This document shows, one piece after another, positions 1-11,319 of a stretch of 64,000 bases of DNA. The DNA comes from Colletes latitarsis (lineage: Eukaryota > Arthropoda > Insecta > Hymenoptera > Colletidae). The stretch spans positions 43,348,001 through 43,412,000 of the forward strand of contig NC_135136.1 of NCBI RefSeq assembly GCF_051014445.1, in the 5' to 3' direction. The notes under the pieces are model-generated. The model searched no databases. It worked only from the letters and a program-made list of their open reading frames with translations, and was not told the DNA's origin. Positions within the stretch are counted from its first letter, which is position 1. Every line of letters starts with the position of its first letter. The position numbers and the translations under genes were made by a program.

Positions 1-730
1 CCAGGCCCGGAAGAAGGCGAAGAAGGTGATTGCTAGATGTTAAAACATCACCAACTCGTTGACAATTATTTCGTAAAAAGATAATACACATAAATATTGT
101 AATATTTCCTCACGAACGACAAGGTTACGAATTTTTGTTGTTTTTCCAGAACCGAACGAGGAAGGGACAGAACGGACTCAGAGGGTTAGCATTCAAGAAC
201 CAGATCGTCCTGTTTCAGTGTTGAAGAAAAGCTTGCTGAAGTCGATTAGCTCCGGCAGCTTGGACAAAGGCGACAAGTCGGTGTCCGTCGAAGTGAGGGC
301 ACCCTCTCCGATCCCAGAGGACCCGAGAGAGGACGAAGCCGCGAAATCGCCCAAAGGAAAAGCTGCTGCCGCGAAACAAACGAGCCAGACATCGAAGAAG
401 GAAGAAGATGCTAAGAAACCAACCGAAGAGAAGAAAGGCGACAACGACGAGGCGAAGAAGAAGGAAGAAGAGGAAAAGAAGAAGAAAGAGGCGGAAGAGA
501 AGAAGAAAAAGGAAGAGGAAAAGAAAAAGAAAGATGAGGAGGAGAAGAAGAAGAAGGAAGAGGAGAAAAAGAAACAGGAGGGTGGGGATAAGAAGGGTGG
601 GGACGAGAAGAAAGAGTCTGGCAGTCAAGCACCAAAATCTGCGCCACCAGAAGACAACGTGCCGGTTGCCACTACGAAGCTACGTGGAAAATCAAAGGCC
701 ACTGGCCAAATAATGGGCGGATGGATCTGA
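1..730 (+). CDS. trp: TRP photoreceptor channel, C-terminal end (partial)
   Basis: Last two coding exons of a gene that begins left of the window: 1..25 (donor GT at 26) and 150..730 (acceptor AG at 148-149), joined in phase to give about 201 residues and a TGA stop. The region is intracellular tail: a basic stretch (VSVLKKSLLKSISSGS), a Pro/Asp/Glu segment, then about 70 residues of almost pure Lys/Glu. The protein ends ATGQIMGGWI. From memory, fly TRP also has a long charged tail and ends TGRMISGWL, the site that binds the INAD PDZ scaffold in rhabdomeres; the match of the last nine residues is the main ground for the call. TRP is the light-activated calcium channel of insect photoreceptors. 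The ankyrin repeats and the six membrane helices lie outside the window, so another charged-tail membrane protein cannot be excluded. Confidence 0.6.
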
Positions 731-1699
731 ATTTTTTCCTCGATTGCCGATAAAATAATGCACGGTTAACTTTGCTTAACCGTTGCCCTGTAAGCGTAAC
801 TTTCATTATTGGCTACCAAATCTTATGGAAGTTGATCACGTTACTTTGTACTCTTCATTTTATCGGTCGAACGAACGCTGGATGATTTGATTTTACGATT
901 TCGAGATTGATAATGATTTACAAAGCATATCGCGTAATTCACTTATGTTTGTTACTTTCGTATCTCTTTTTACGATAATACGCGACTTGTTCCAACTGAT
1001 GATAACCAATGATCGAGATCGAATTATCCGATCGCCTTGAAAAGATTCGACACAACTTTTCGAGATCTTTAATGCAGTGTCTCTCAAACATCGCCTTCTC
1101 TACAATCTCGTTAACGCGTTGATTGCCATGCCAGTTTTCCCTATTTAATTTACTTAATTAACACTTGATAAAGTTTTAATCAATATTTTTTTCTTCGATG
1201 AGCTCGCAGACTCTAGTTTGAGGAACGTTGCTTTAAAGGATTAATAAATAATAGGATGTATCGATTTCATATTTATTCTTTTTCTTTTTACTTTACAATG
1301 TTTGTTTTTTTCAGAGTTTTCAGTCGTCAATGGATATTAATGGAAGTATGTACAAGCCGAAATCTGATAGAAAAAGAAAAAATCGCATGCGAACGTGTTT
1401 GGTTTCGTCGTCCATTTGTCGACACAAGGTGATACTTTTGAGCACTCTTAGAGATAAATTACCATTCGCCCATCAATCCATCGATTGATTCATCTTTTTA
1501 TTCGTATACACTTAACGCGCTGCCAACGTTTCACGACTCTTTCCGATTCTCAAACACCCATTATTCAATAGGGATTTAGGAGTCGGTTTTTTTAAAAACA
1601 TCTTGTACGTATATAAATTCTTATTCTACGTAGAAGTTTACAACTAGTTCGATATGTATGTTAGTGGTAAAAAAAAGGAAATAAAAATGAAATAAATTA
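731..1699. other. Convergent intergenic region trp / cytochrome b5
   Basis: About 970 bp between two genes whose 3' ends face each other. It should hold both 3' UTRs. AATAAA motifs occur near 1680-1695. I see no coding exon, RNA gene or clear repeat. Confidence 0.6.
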
Positions 1700-2401
1700 C
1701 TATAACTTAATCAATCTGCGGGCATTCAGTGATCTTCCCGCGTGCAGCTTCCACATAATACTGATAGGAACGTCCTGCAATGAAAAAAAGACAAAATTAA
1801 GAAGTACTTTAAAACAGGCCCATTACGTTTTAATAGTTATCTTAATTCATAAATTATATGTACAAAAACGGATACAGTACTTTCTATTCGTGTTTTTCTT
1901 CTTTTTGCTGACCATTTTATCTTCCTAAAGGGTAACAGAAACATTTTTAGTAAATCAAGTTAGAATACATTTCTTGATAAAGTTTGAATTCTTACGTCTA
2001 CTAATTCTCCGATGAGGAAGTCCTTCAGCATGCGTTTCGCATCCGAAGAATGTCCAAAATCATCGAATCCGATTGTCGCATCTCGGCCCGCGTATTCATC
2101 GATCAGTTCTGGACCGCCAGGATGCTGAAACCGATGATAAATATTCGTTAAAAGAAAGACTATACCGTTTGCTTACGTCCACTACTCTATTTCCTTGCGC
2201 GAACCTTAACTTTTGTTTACGTCATCTTAAATACAGAACAAACTAACTTTTGTTAGTCAAAGTATTCGATATTTTCCATTTTTCGCGTACCTTGTCCTTA
2301 TAATTGGTGACATCGTATATTAGATCGTGGATGATGATCCAAGTACTGGCCCCGTCTATACCATCATGTTGAGCTACTTCCTTCAAGGTATAAAAAGTCA
2401 T
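1700..2401 (-). CDS. Short cytochrome b5 (soluble heme domain)
   Basis: Three exons on the minus strand: 2291..2401, 1996..2124 and 1700..1774, giving 104 residues. The start ATG lies at 2401-2399 and opens MTFYTLKEVAQHDG. The heme-binding core is complete: an STWIIIHDLIYDVTNY strand-helix region, the first axial histidine in HPGG at the start of exon 2, and the second in FGHSSDAKRML. Cytochrome b5 proteins carry electrons to desaturases, P450s and other acceptors. Membrane forms end in a hydrophobic anchor; this one ends in a short basic tail (about 24 residues after ELVD) with no membrane helix, so it is probably soluble. The last exon is read in phase 0 from the acceptor at 1775; another frame of that exon (ending near 1707) is also open, so the tail is the least certain part. 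Confidence 0.82.
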
Positions 2402-3765
2402 TTTCTCGAAGAATAATGTTTAATAATCGCGAATGATGAATTGTATGGCGCACAGAATTTAAATACGTCCCGAGTAGTCGAACGATGCATCGGATGTACC
2501 TCGCCGAAACGAGTTCGACTTCTCGATACTTGCGAGCTCGAAACCTCGCACTCGACTGTCGGTTAAAACAATGCGGAGACGAACGATACTAATCAAGCAC
2601 GAGGAAATACCGAATGATAAAGAGGTGGCTGTGATCAGTGTCACATACGTAGATAAACGCAGATAGCTTGTGTCACGTCGTCGATTATTATTCAATTATG
2701 ACATTTCACAAGGAAAATTTCGCAATATCTGTTGCGTTATCTATTTACAAACAAAGTATGTATTTCTAGAAATCCCAATGAGACATCTCGTATTTAGAGT
2801 TTATAATGTTCGATAAATTGAAATTATATTTGCTAACATTTGTCCAATAAGTTCTCTTAATTGTTCTGTTCCTTTTTCTTTAAATTTTTGATAATTTTGA
2901 TATGTCTAAAATAAACTAAATTTTCTACAAAGTATGTTTTCAATTCAATGTAACTTTTGGCGAAAACGACAAGTCTTTATTAACATTGATTTTTATGTTT
3001 AGGAGGAATAGATGTAGCAGTTAGTCACGCGTCTCGTCGAAAAAGAGGAAAAAGTAGATAACCGACATCGTTTGTTTCGTAACGTATCTACGATTAAATT
3101 ACTGTACTTCCCCAGTCAATGCAAATTCTTGCTAAATTCCCATTTGCTATTCATAGATAAATTGTTCTCGAGTCTTTTCTCAGGGGAAACCCAATGCAAA
3201 AATTAAAATTACTGTGTAGGACTGTCCAATGAGTCGGTCGAGCATACAATTTTATTAACACGTAAACTGTCATGTCTGTTTTCCATATCTAAAGATACAT
3301 TGAACATACGTTTAAATTTTGCATAAAAAACAGAAATATTCAATAGTTCAATGGTGTACTCGCCATTTTATAACATTCTTAGAAATTAATATTATTTGAA
3401 AATTAAAAGTATTAGTGTCCATTCATAAGAAACGTTTAAAAGAAAGGTTTCGAAATTTGAAAGTGACCGCTATCCATAACGTACTTTTCCCCCACTCCCA
3501 CTTTTAGATGGTTATACATACCATTTCATTTGGCGATTACCTGTTGTTATTGTCAGGTGTTACCGACGAGGTTATGTTGGTTTGTGTATACAAATGTGTG
3601 TGTTAAATGTTTGTGTTAAATTAAAACTTTAACACAAACTCTACCAGCTATTCTAACAGTGATTTTTTACTTATTACTTACTCCAACAGTCATTTTTTCC
3701 AAGTTCGTTATTTATTAGAGACCACAACTTCATAACTTTGAAATAAACAGTGTGTATAATTCTAA
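2402..3765. promoter_or_regulatory. Divergent upstream region between cytochrome b5 and FIGNL1
   Basis: About 1.36 kb between two genes read in opposite directions, so it should hold both promoters. It is AT-rich with no convincing coding exon. The one clear local structure is the hairpin at 3609-3639. Confidence 0.5.
3609..3639. repeat. Perfect 12-bp hairpin upstream of FIGNL1
   Basis: GTTTGTGTTAAA (3609-3620), a 7-nt loop, then the exact reverse complement at 3628-3639. It lies about 130 bp before the first FIGNL1 exon, in the promoter or 5' UTR. The spacing is too short for a transposon. Its role is unknown. Confidence 0.6.
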
Positions 3766-3954
3766 ATGAACCCAGAATCTGTTAGGCGAGAGTTAAAGAC
3801 AGTATTTGATCACATTCTTCATGGCATAAAGGTAAAAAAACTTTGTCTTCTTATAAAAGTTTTATATGAAAAATATGTAATTAAATTTTTGTATTAAAAA
3901 TAGATATGGCCACCGTGGATGCTGCAGTTAATAAGGGAAAAGATAATTTCTTAG
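3766..3954 (+). CDS. Candidate upstream ORF overlapping the FIGNL1 start
   Basis: An ATG at 3766 opens 22 codons (MNPESVRRELKTVFDHI...) up to a good donor (AAG|GTAAAA) at 3831. Spliced to the FIGNL1 exon at 3904, the frame runs on for 16 codons (IWPPWMLQLIREKIIS) and stops with TAG at 3952-3954, so 38 residues in all. It overlaps the first 49 nt of the FIGNL1 reading frame in a different phase. No other donor puts exon 1 in frame with FIGNL1. It is either an overlapping uORF that lowers FIGNL1 translation, a small protein, or simply 5' UTR. Confidence 0.35.
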
Positions 3955-5989
3955 CAGCATATCATCTGTTAAAATTTTCACAGGCCAACAAAGATGATGC
4001 AGAGGTTGTAGATATTGAGCGCAGATGTCTTGCTGTAAAGTATTTAACTGCCAAACAGTTGTAAGTTTTCTAATACATTTACAGGATATTTGTTTTATTT
4101 GGTAATGCAAAAATATGTATTCGTCGTTTATTTGAAAAAGATAAATATATAAATAATTTACACCTTATAGCGAATCAGAAGATATGGCAGCTTGCCTGCT
4201 TCGAAAAAGCTTAGAAGATTATCAGAGTTTAATGGAAAACAAGAATGGCATAAATAATTATTGGAAACAGATTAAGGCTGAAATACCAAAAGTCAATAAT
4301 AATCCACTGATGTGGAAATCTGGTTTGCATGATATAGATACGGCGCTTAATTTTGTGAAACCTTTACCATGCCAAGACAACAATACAATGCCGTGTAGTG
4401 AAAGAGCTTTTAACAATAGGCATATAGAGAATATTATAACTGCGTGGAAAAATAAAGAGATGTGTCAGCGAAATAGGAAAATCAGTATTAAAACAAAATC
4501 GAATTTAAGTCAAGGTTCGAGTATAGATGATAAAGGAAGACACAGAGATAACGTTCAATACGAAGCGGAGCAATCCTCCTTCTCATCGAGCAATTCGGCA
4601 GACGAAACCAGTAATACGCAAATTAACTATATTAAAAAACAGGTGCCCAAATCTTGCACTGTACATCAGAAACATCAAAACTTTACACAACAACGACTCG
4701 TTAAATTTGAACCTAGAACGCAATTTAAACATGTAAAAGAAGACTCGTTCGATATGCCTAGAAATAATCATGAATTGCCGAGCAAATATAAAAACAATGT
4801 AAAATCAAAATCACAAGTTTTTGTTCAAAACATCGAACAAGATTCCGAAGTATCGAAAGCCAAGTCAAATTATTTCAAAACAGCTAGGGACGAATTGAGC
4901 GTGCAACAAATGAAAACTAATAGGCCAGCTCCGAAAAAATCTTTAGGTGGTAAAGTAACGATTAATTCCCAATTTGTTTGCCCGTTCAAACGAGAAAAGG
5001 AAAAAGCGATGAATGTTCAAGACAACATGTATAACAACGAGACTGACACAATGGAACTGGAAGACGAAAGACTGAAAAACATAGAGCCTAAAATGGTTGA
5101 ATTAATAAGGAACGAAATAATGGACTCCAAGACAACTATCTCTTGGGACGACATAGCTGGGTTACAATATGCAAAAAAGATCATTAAAGAAGTGGTCGTG
5201 TACCCTATGTTGAGACCTGACATTTTTACCGGTTTACGTAGACCGCCTAAAGGGATTTTATTATTCGGACCACCGGGTACCGGGAAGACGCTAATAGGAA
5301 AATGCATAGCTTCGCAGAGTAAATCGACATTCTTCTCAATTTCCGCGAGTTCTTTAACTTCAAAATGGATAGGAGAAGGAGAAAAAATGGTCAGAGCGTT
5401 GTTCGCTGTTGCCAGAGTTTATCAACCATCGGTTATTTTCGTAGATGAAATAGATTCTTTGCTCACTCAGAGATCTGAAACCGAACACGAGAGTTCCAGA
5501 AGATTGAAAACAGAGTTCTTAGTACAATTAGATGGAGCCGCAACTGCGGATGAAGATCGTATTTTAATCGTAGGAGCGACAAACAGGCCGCATGAACTGG
5601 ACGAAGCAGCACGCAGACGACTCGTTAAACGGCTCTATGTTCCTTTACCAGAATTACAAGCCCGTAAACAAATCATAAACAATTTACTACAAACAATACC
5701 ACACAATCTTATGGAGGAAGATGTTGACCATGTAGCTCAACAATCAAAAGGATATTCAGGAGCAGATATGTCTAATTTGTGCAAAGAAGCTAGCATGGGA
5801 CCGATTAGATGTATTTCATTCAGTCAATTGGAAAATATTAGGAAAGAAGATGTTAGACAGGTAACAGTCGATGACTTTAAGGAAGCACTGATACATGTAC
5901 GTCCTAGCGTGTCTGAATCTAGTTTAACAGCTTATGTTGAGTGGGATGCTATATATGGAACTGGAATAGCACAGAACTGTAAAGTATGA
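3906..5989 (+). CDS. Fignl1: Fidgetin-like protein 1, AAA ATPase
   Basis: Two coding exons, 3906..4060 and 4171..5989, encode 657 residues (human FIGNL1 has 674). The N-terminal half is poorly conserved and Ser/Lys/Asn-rich. It contains NYFKTARDEL near residue 288, the FxxA-type RAD51-binding motif of the family's FRBD region. The C-terminal half is the AAA domain: an SWDDIAGL start, Walker A GPPGTGKT near 417, Walker B VIFVDEID near 470, sensor-like GATNRP, the arginine cluster AARRRLVKRLY, and a Vps4-type C-terminal helix ending in EWDAIYGTGIA. FIGNL1 removes RAD51 from chromatin and acts in homologous recombination and meiosis in the nucleus. The start was chosen at 3906 because exon 1 (3766-3831) cannot be joined in frame. 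AATAAA lies at 6065. Confidence 0.93.
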
Positions 5990-6200
5990 TACAAAATTCT
6001 AAAGAAATCGCAGGAAAATAAGTAAATGATACAATATATTTTCATAGTAGGCATTTATTTTCGTAATAAATATGTTAAATTAAAATAATATTGGTACAAA
6101 ATTATTGTCCTAGGAAGAAAATTTTCTTCAAATATTACACTTTCAAATTAACAAACGATAAAACGATACATAATTATTTATATTTCATAAGAGGTGTGTA

Positions 6201-8222
6201 TCATGTAAATTTGACGATGTAGATTTTCTTCTCGTAAGAAACTACTAGAAATTCTTCAACATGGACGATTATGTTCAGTGATATAACGGCTGTGAAATCA
6301 AGAGTTAATTTTTTGGACCTTATAGTATTGAAATTTATCGTTTCAAAATTATTTATATAATATATATGAACATTTCCTGAAAATAATAAATAATACTTGG
6401 CTCAACTTGCAATAATCTTAAATTATAAATATAATAGTTATTAAAAATTGGTCAATTACCTGAATCTAAACCTACAATAAGAACATGGGCATATACTAAT
6501 ACTGCAGTAGGAGTACCATGTAAAATTGGAAATAAATTATGCACTTTCCATTCTTTCTCTTGCACTAAAAAGCCTAGGCTTCCATTTTCTATAATTGTAA
6601 AAAATTTTTTATAAACTTTATCTGCTAAAATATTTAATTAATAGGAAATACATTTTTTTTACCTGCGATACAGACTACTGTGTGCGGTTTAAATATGTAG
6701 TATCGACGAATTTCTATATTTGGTGGTGGAATGTGCGTCAAATTTACATCATTTTGGTTGTTTGTATTCAACCTTAAATTTACAAAAAGTCCCTCTTCCG
6801 TATAGAAAAGTACCTTAATTATAACATTTTTATTGAATTAAATTTAATTAAAATTTGTACCGATACCATTACTTTAATTTTTGAATAATTGCTGGATTAC
6901 TACCTTATCATTATCTGCACCAATAGCAACAATATTATTTGTCCTAAATTCGTATATTGTCCTCGGTATCGATCCTTCGGTGACTATGGTGTTATGCATG
7001 GCAATATAACAATAACTGTAACTTGTACTATTAAATATTTAATATTTAGTAATGTCTAGAATAACTATTTTACATCTATTATTTCATATTCGTTAAGCCG
7101 TACCAAATCAGTTCTCCGCGTGTTTTATCAATTAGTTTCTTTGATTTAACGTCCCAGAAACTTATGTGATCATTTATAGAACAAGATATACAGACAACAC
7201 TTTTTTCTGAAAAAGTGCAAATTGTTCATTAAAGGTTTCCTTAAGTTTCTAAATACTATTCAATTGTTCACAAGTACAGACAACTTAAGTTTTGTGATAT
7301 TTTGAATCGTAAAAACAACAAAAAGTTTCAAGGTTTCGAGTGTTTCACCCCTATTAAAAACAATAAATACCATCTCTAATGAATTGCACGCTATGTACAT
7401 ATTCCATATGATCAGCTATATATATGGAGCCTTTATATAATTTGTTAATATCATAAAAATAAATGTATCCTTCGCTTGTTCCAATAGCTAATAAATGTCC
7501 TATAAAATATATTAATTTTAACGATTAATTATTATTTTAAACATTACTTGAAAATACATACTGTTACCTGATGTATCTACACATGTGATGTTTTCTGTAG
7601 GACATGTTTTCAATAATGGTTCGAAATACTTGCTTTGTGTGTACCATTTCATTACATTTTTACATTTAATCCATAGTTTGTACATTGCCATCCATATAGT
7701 GGCATCGTACTTCTCATGGAATTCAGTGTAGAACTTTTTTGGGTTCAATGTCTCGCACAATGTACTCCATAAATGTTGTGGTATTTCTCTTTCACATATT
7801 TTGTGCCAATGATCATGTTCCTATAATTAATTAATAGTGAACATCAAAATGATAAATACTTTTTTGAGCCAGTCTGGTATATGCATACAATAAGTATATT
7901 ATAAAAACGGTATACATTGTTAAATAATTTTTTAATTTCATTTATGTGGTCTTAAGACTCATACATACATAAATGCTTCAGTTTATCATACATATATATT
8001 TCATTAGTTGAATATTATAAATGCAAGTACTCGAGTACTTTCGTGTACGAGTGTGCGTAAACAAAAAAAAATTTAAAATGTAATTTCAGGTAATACGCGA
8101 TGTACCTTCAAGATCTTATTAATAATCACATTCCAATTCTTACAAACTGTTTTCAAATTAGTAAGCGTCACTGGATCGGCATACAAAAATATATGTTCCC
8201 ATATTTCGAGAGGGAAATACAT
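6201..8222 (-). CDS. F-box / WD-repeat protein
   Basis: Eight exons on the minus strand: 8106..8222, 7568..7820, 7371..7499, 7104..7206, 6904..7027, 6663..6813, 6460..6588 and 6201..6376; all phases join and give 393 residues. Exon 1 is an F-box (MYFPLEIWEHIFLYADPVTL), which binds Skp1 in SCF ubiquitin ligases. The rest has WD-like strands: GHLLAIGTSEGYIYFYD, SVVCISCSINDHISFWD and similar, forming a propeller that would hold the substrate. The closest named family is not clear to me, so I give no symbol. Its stop is 211 bp from the FIGNL1 stop on the other strand, and its AATAAA (6059-6054, minus) lies inside the FIGNL1 3' end, so the two mRNAs may overlap by tens of bases. It shares its upstream region with PRMT3. 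Confidence 0.82.
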
Positions 8223-9051
8223 TTTTATGTTACGTTTTGCCTTTGGTCCTTGCAAACCTGTGTACGATGGTGTGTTTTTTTTATTAAAAACTTTGTTAAA
8301 ACAGAATAACATTGACCGATCAGCGGAAAAATAATCCTATGGGTGCTCAAAACAGTAAACATATCTTTCCAAGCTGCAGTCCAAAATAAACATTGTTTAT
8401 GATGCAATATTTGTAAACATTGTTTATTCGTATCTTATGCTAAACAATAAATGGATGCATTGAACATAAGAAATGTATTATATTTTTAATAGAATATCGG
8501 CGTGGATATCAAATCTTGAACAACTGTAAATATGTAGTAGTGGTATGTACATAGCGTGAATGTAATCATTGTCCGTATACAGTAATCATATGTAATTCTC
8601 CGAAAAGTGTTTACAACATATAGTACATAAAAGGAACAAAACCTTTTTCCGTCAAACTGTTTATGTTCTATTGTTTATTTGTAATTAAATAGAACACTGA
8701 CAGTGTATTGTGCTTTCGTGTTTCGGAGAAAGTGTTCCAATTTCATTGCAGTGCCAGCCAAAAAACGTGGATAAAAAAAAAAGCTTTGAAAGGTCAAGTA
8801 CTCTCAGGTGCCGAGTGCAATCAATAAATATTAAATTCTAGTTTAAGAAGGACCACCTACACAAACACGAAGGTCTTTTTTATTAGCTTGAGTTACAAGG
8901 CGATACAGAACATTAAGCAAGAAGCTTCGCCTGCTTCTACACGTGTACGAATGAATCGAACGAATACGGATCTCTAACCTTGACAAAATTTAAACACTCT
9001 TATTCGAGTATCAATATTTGTTACGTATTATTCGACGTGATTAGTTGCAAA
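8223..9051. promoter_or_regulatory. Divergent promoter region, F-box gene / PRMT3
   Basis: 830 bp between two start codons on opposite strands. It is AT-rich, with no further ORF of note. It should hold both promoters and 5' UTRs; I could not pick out a specific core element. Confidence 0.5.
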
Positions 9052-11319
9052 ATGACAGAAAAAGGTATGAATTAAAGTTTTCTTCTTGCTTTCTTAAAGC
9101 CATTGTACAATTAACGTTAACATTTATATTTTTCAATTAGACATCAATAATCTATGGGTACCTTGTTAGGAAATTCTATTTAGAAATTATTTAAAAAAAT
9201 GTCTTCAATACTTAATAATTAATTAAACAATCCTGTAAAGGAGAAAATAAGTACAGATTGTACATTATTATTTATAATTCCATTTGTTTGCTAGCTGTTT
9301 CATTGAAAACTGATTACGAATGTGAAATGGATGGAAGGAGCGACGATGACAGTGGAGATGATTGGGATGAAATCACAGAAGATTTTGAATCAATACCATG
9401 CCTTTTTTGCAATGAGGTTACAAACAACTTTTCCATGGCACTGGAGCACCTTATTGCATCACATAGATTCGATTTGAAGAATTTTGTAACAAGACATTCT
9501 TTAGACACTTATTCCTATATTAAATTGATTAACTTTATTCGGCATAAAAATGTTTTACCCGACCAATTAAATGCATTAAATATTAAAACATGGGAAAACG
9601 ACGAGTATTTAAGGCCTGTCATAGAAGATGACCCTTGGCTGATGTTTGGTAAGTTTGAATAATTGTTCTCAAATTAATAAATTGATTCAATGTTTGTTTG
9701 CTTACAGATATCGAAGATTTAGAAGAGAAAACAACAAAATCTGTAGCGTATACTGTAAATTTAGAGAATGGATGTGTCACATTATCCGAAGCACATTTTG
9801 TGGAATTGCAAAAAACAATTCAAACTCTGAGAGCACAATTGGAGCAACGTGAATTAGCATGTTTCATGGCAAAACAGGTATTTATACAGAGATCTTACCG
9901 TTTGTAGAATAAGTGACAAATATGTCTAATAATGTTAAATTTTAGCAAATAGATGAAATGTCAGAGAAAATACGAAAGCTGATACTAGACGACGATGCTG
10001 ATGGAAACAACGGTATTAGTTCTTCCAGTAATACTAATTGCAATGTTGACAAAGGCTATTTTAATGCATACAGTCATTTTGCTATACATCATGAGATGTT
10101 GACAGTAAGTAAACGGTTTTTACTTTAAATCAAAATTTATAACTATACGAGTACCATCTTTTTCTAGGACAAAGTACGAACAGAAAGTTACCGCGACGCA
10201 TTGCTAACGAATGCAAATAGATTTAGTAACTCTGTGGTGCTAGATGTTGGTTGTGGAACTGGTATCCTATCCATGTTTGCAGCAAAAACTGGGTGTCGCA
10301 AAGTTATCAGCGTCGATCAATCAGATGTAATATATCATGCTATTGATATAGTGAGGTATGTACAACGTTTATTCATAATCAATTGTTTGTGAATTTAACT
10401 TAAGTGTTTACATTTTTAACACGATATAGAGAAAACAATTTGAGCGATATTATCACTTTAAAAAAAGGTCGCCTTGAGGACATTAATCTCGATGAAGAGA
10501 ATGTTGATGCGATTGTATCCGAATGGATGGGCTATTTTCTTTTGTACGAAGGAATGCTCGACACAGTCATATATGCTAGGGATCATTACTTGGCACCCGA
10601 CGGAATACTTCTTCCCAATAGATGTACACTGAATATTGTTGGAAGCGGAGATACCAGTACGTATATACTAATTGTACGCTACTTTAAAAAATACTTGATG
10701 ATACTACCATAAATGTGTAGAGAAAAATTGTTAACTTATTGTATAGGAAAATTCTTTATTTTACAGGAAGGTACGTCGAACTTATTGACTATTGGTCAAA
10801 CGTATATGGATTTAAAATGAGCTGTATGAAAGCAGAAGTTGTTCGCGAACCGAATATTGAAATTTGTGTTGCCGACGAATTGATAACAAGTACGGTTGAA
10901 ATTCAAGCGTTCGATTTGTACAAAGTAACGACAGATTGTGTGAATTTTGCATCGCCATTTGAATTAACGGTAAAGAAGACTGGATCGTTAACAGCAATTG
11001 TTGGCTTTTTTGATATCTTCTTCGACTTGGACAATCCAGTTCATTTCAGTACGGGACCCCACTCGACACCAACACATTGGAAGCAAACAGTATTTTCGTT
11101 GAGCGAGCCTATTAGCATTACCGAAGGTAAATTAAAAGGAATTATTTTTAACTGCAAATTCAAACGTGTAAAATGAAGAAAAAAAAAATTACAAGTATCT
11201 GTTTTATAGGTGAAGTTTTAAATGGTAAGATAATTTGTCGAAGACACATCAGGGATATTCGAGGGCTTATTATTACAATCAATATTAAAAATACTAGCCA
11301 AGTTTATTATCTGGAATAA
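9052..11319 (+). CDS. Prmt3: Protein arginine N-methyltransferase 3
   Basis: Eight exons: 9052..9064, 9295..9648, 9708..9877, 9946..10104, 10168..10355, 10430..10656, 10767..11126 and 11210..11319, giving 526 residues (human PRMT3: 531). An acidic N-terminus leads into a C2H2 finger (Cys40, Cys43, His56, His61; CLFCNEV...HLIASH), the ribosomal protein S2-binding part of PRMT3. The methyltransferase core shows the SAM motif VLDVGCGTG (256-264), the double-E loop SEWMGYFLLYEGM (325-337) and the THW loop (THWKQT) of type I PRMTs, which make asymmetric dimethylarginine. Reading through the donor at 11127 would give a false end; the true last exon (GEVLNGKIICRR...) restores the usual C-terminus. 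The first exon has only 13 coding bases. PRMT3 is cytosolic and tied to the small ribosomal subunit. Confidence 0.94.

Noticed and set aside
215..713. Long open frames in other phases and on the minus strand over the trp tail
   Set aside because: They mirror the Lys/Glu repeat of the real exon (Leu/Phe-rich or Arg-rich shadows) and have no splice or family support.
2459..2695. 78-codon minus frame upstream of cytochrome b5
   Set aside because: No family likeness, Arg/Ser-rich, and lies where the 5' UTR and promoter are expected.
11127..11176. Apparent PRMT3 end KLKGIIFNCKFKRVK
   Set aside because: Intron read-through; splicing at 11126 to 11210 restores the usual PRMT3 C-terminus.
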